Assembly: GCA_937901225.1 (NCBI GenBank)
Contig: CALCGX010000070.1
Span: forward strand, 1 to 21,082
Reading direction: 5' to 3'
Source: an uncultured Bacteroidales bacterium
GTDB lineage: Bacteria; Bacteroidota; Bacteroidia; Bacteroidales; Paludibacteraceae
DNA length: 21,082 nt
Part shown: positions 20,919 to 21,082 of the stretch, in pieces
Layout of the letters: every line of letters begins with the position of its first letter
How positions within the stretch are numbered: the first letter of the stretch is position 1
The notes under the pieces: model-generated
Seen by the model: only the letters and a program-made list of their open reading frames with translations
Database searches by the model: none
What the model was told of the DNA's origin: nothing
Translations under genes and position numbers: made by a program

Positions 20919-20958
20919 TGTAAAGAAACTTTACAAAGGGGTGTAAAGGAAATTGACA
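20919..20958 (-). promoter_or_regulatory. Paired enhancer-type operators, copy 3
   Basis: TGTAAAGAAACTTTACA (20919-20935, identical to copies 1 and 2) and TGTAAAGGAAATTGACA (20942-20958). Centre spacing is again 23 bp, although the spacer bases differ (AAGGGG rather than ATTGAG), so spacing is conserved more than the spacer sequence. Confidence 0.75.
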
Positions 20959-21059
20959 GAGGCATTTGGCAGGGGAGGCAGATAGTCGATGCTACCGTAA
21001 TAAAGATTTCTTTGAGGTAGCCAATCTTTGTCTTATACTGAAATAGGTTTACTCATAAA

Positions 21060-21082
21060 ATGAACAAAAAGTATCAATTATT
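21060..21082 (+). CDS. Possible start of a gene cut by the window end
   Basis: ATG at 21060 opens MNKKYQL and runs off the window. A Lys-rich start is common for exported Bacteroidetes proteins, but no clear promoter box precedes it; too short to judge. Confidence 0.2.

Noticed and set aside
20990..21027. Inverted GCTACC/GGTAGC pair near the window end
   Set aside because: Only 6 bp with a 19-base loop and no T run; no function can be assigned.

Overview
The window looks like a chromosomal segment of a Bacteroidales bacterium (Bacteroides/Prevotella-like). The evidence is the repeated Bacteroidetes promoter pattern (TTTG, about 20 bp, TAnnTTTG) before many genes, a TonB-C-like lipoprotein with a typical MPEFPGG motif, PEGA and BspA-type proteins, and tripartite efflux genes of the usual Bacteroidetes type. 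No tRNA, rRNA, CRISPR array or insertion sequence was seen. The first ~540 bases are far more AT-rich than the rest and appear foreign, either by real rearrangement or by a contig-end assembly join.

Layout: (1) 1-1138: AT-rich gene remnant, a MutS C-terminal scrap and an NtrC-type receiver domain joined in one minus-strand frame. (2) 1199-1552: promoter and a long structured RNA or leader ending in a terminator. (3) 1589-3309: three exported proteins (lipoprotein, PEGA protein, secreted beta-sandwich-like protein). (4) 3372-5266, minus: AAA ATPase plus DUF4276/Toprim-like pair, a likely defence module. (5) 5388-10881, minus: FtsX/MacB-like permease, LolD-like ATPase, second permease. (6) 11125-12545, plus: leader ORF, ECF sigma factor, single-TM protein, TonB-C lipoprotein, all overlapping. 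(7) 12927-15398, plus: winged-helix protein, AbiEii-like nucleotidyltransferase, metallophosphoesterase, a tight three-gene cassette. (8) 15509-16765, minus: HlyD/AcrA-like adaptor. (9) 17101-18577, plus: two singletons (BspA-like LRR protein, unknown protein). (10) 18659-19328, minus: HigBA toxin-antitoxin. (11) 19469-20818, minus: TolC-like outer membrane factor.

The main unifying observation is that the three efflux transcription units (permease-ATPase-permease, adaptor, outer membrane factor), although scattered over 15 kb with unrelated genes between them, share one regulatory cassette upstream: a sigma-54 type -24/-12 promoter (TGGCACG..CTTTGC) and, about 55-85 bp further up, a pair of 17-bp operators, the first a perfect palindrome TGTAAAGAAACTTTACA and the second an imperfect copy 23 bp away. 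This is the arrangement expected for an NtrC-type enhancer-binding protein. The receiver at 382-1122 belongs by sequence to that class of regulator but has lost its AAA+ and DNA-binding domains here. A fourth sigma-54-like box lies before the winged-helix/nucleotidyltransferase/phosphoesterase cassette.

The most interesting candidates for something new are the sigma-54 efflux regulon, the three-gene nucleotidyltransferase cassette with its phosphoesterase, the structured leader at 1236-1552, and leaderless mini-ORFs that overlap the next start codon by ATGA in front of two operons.
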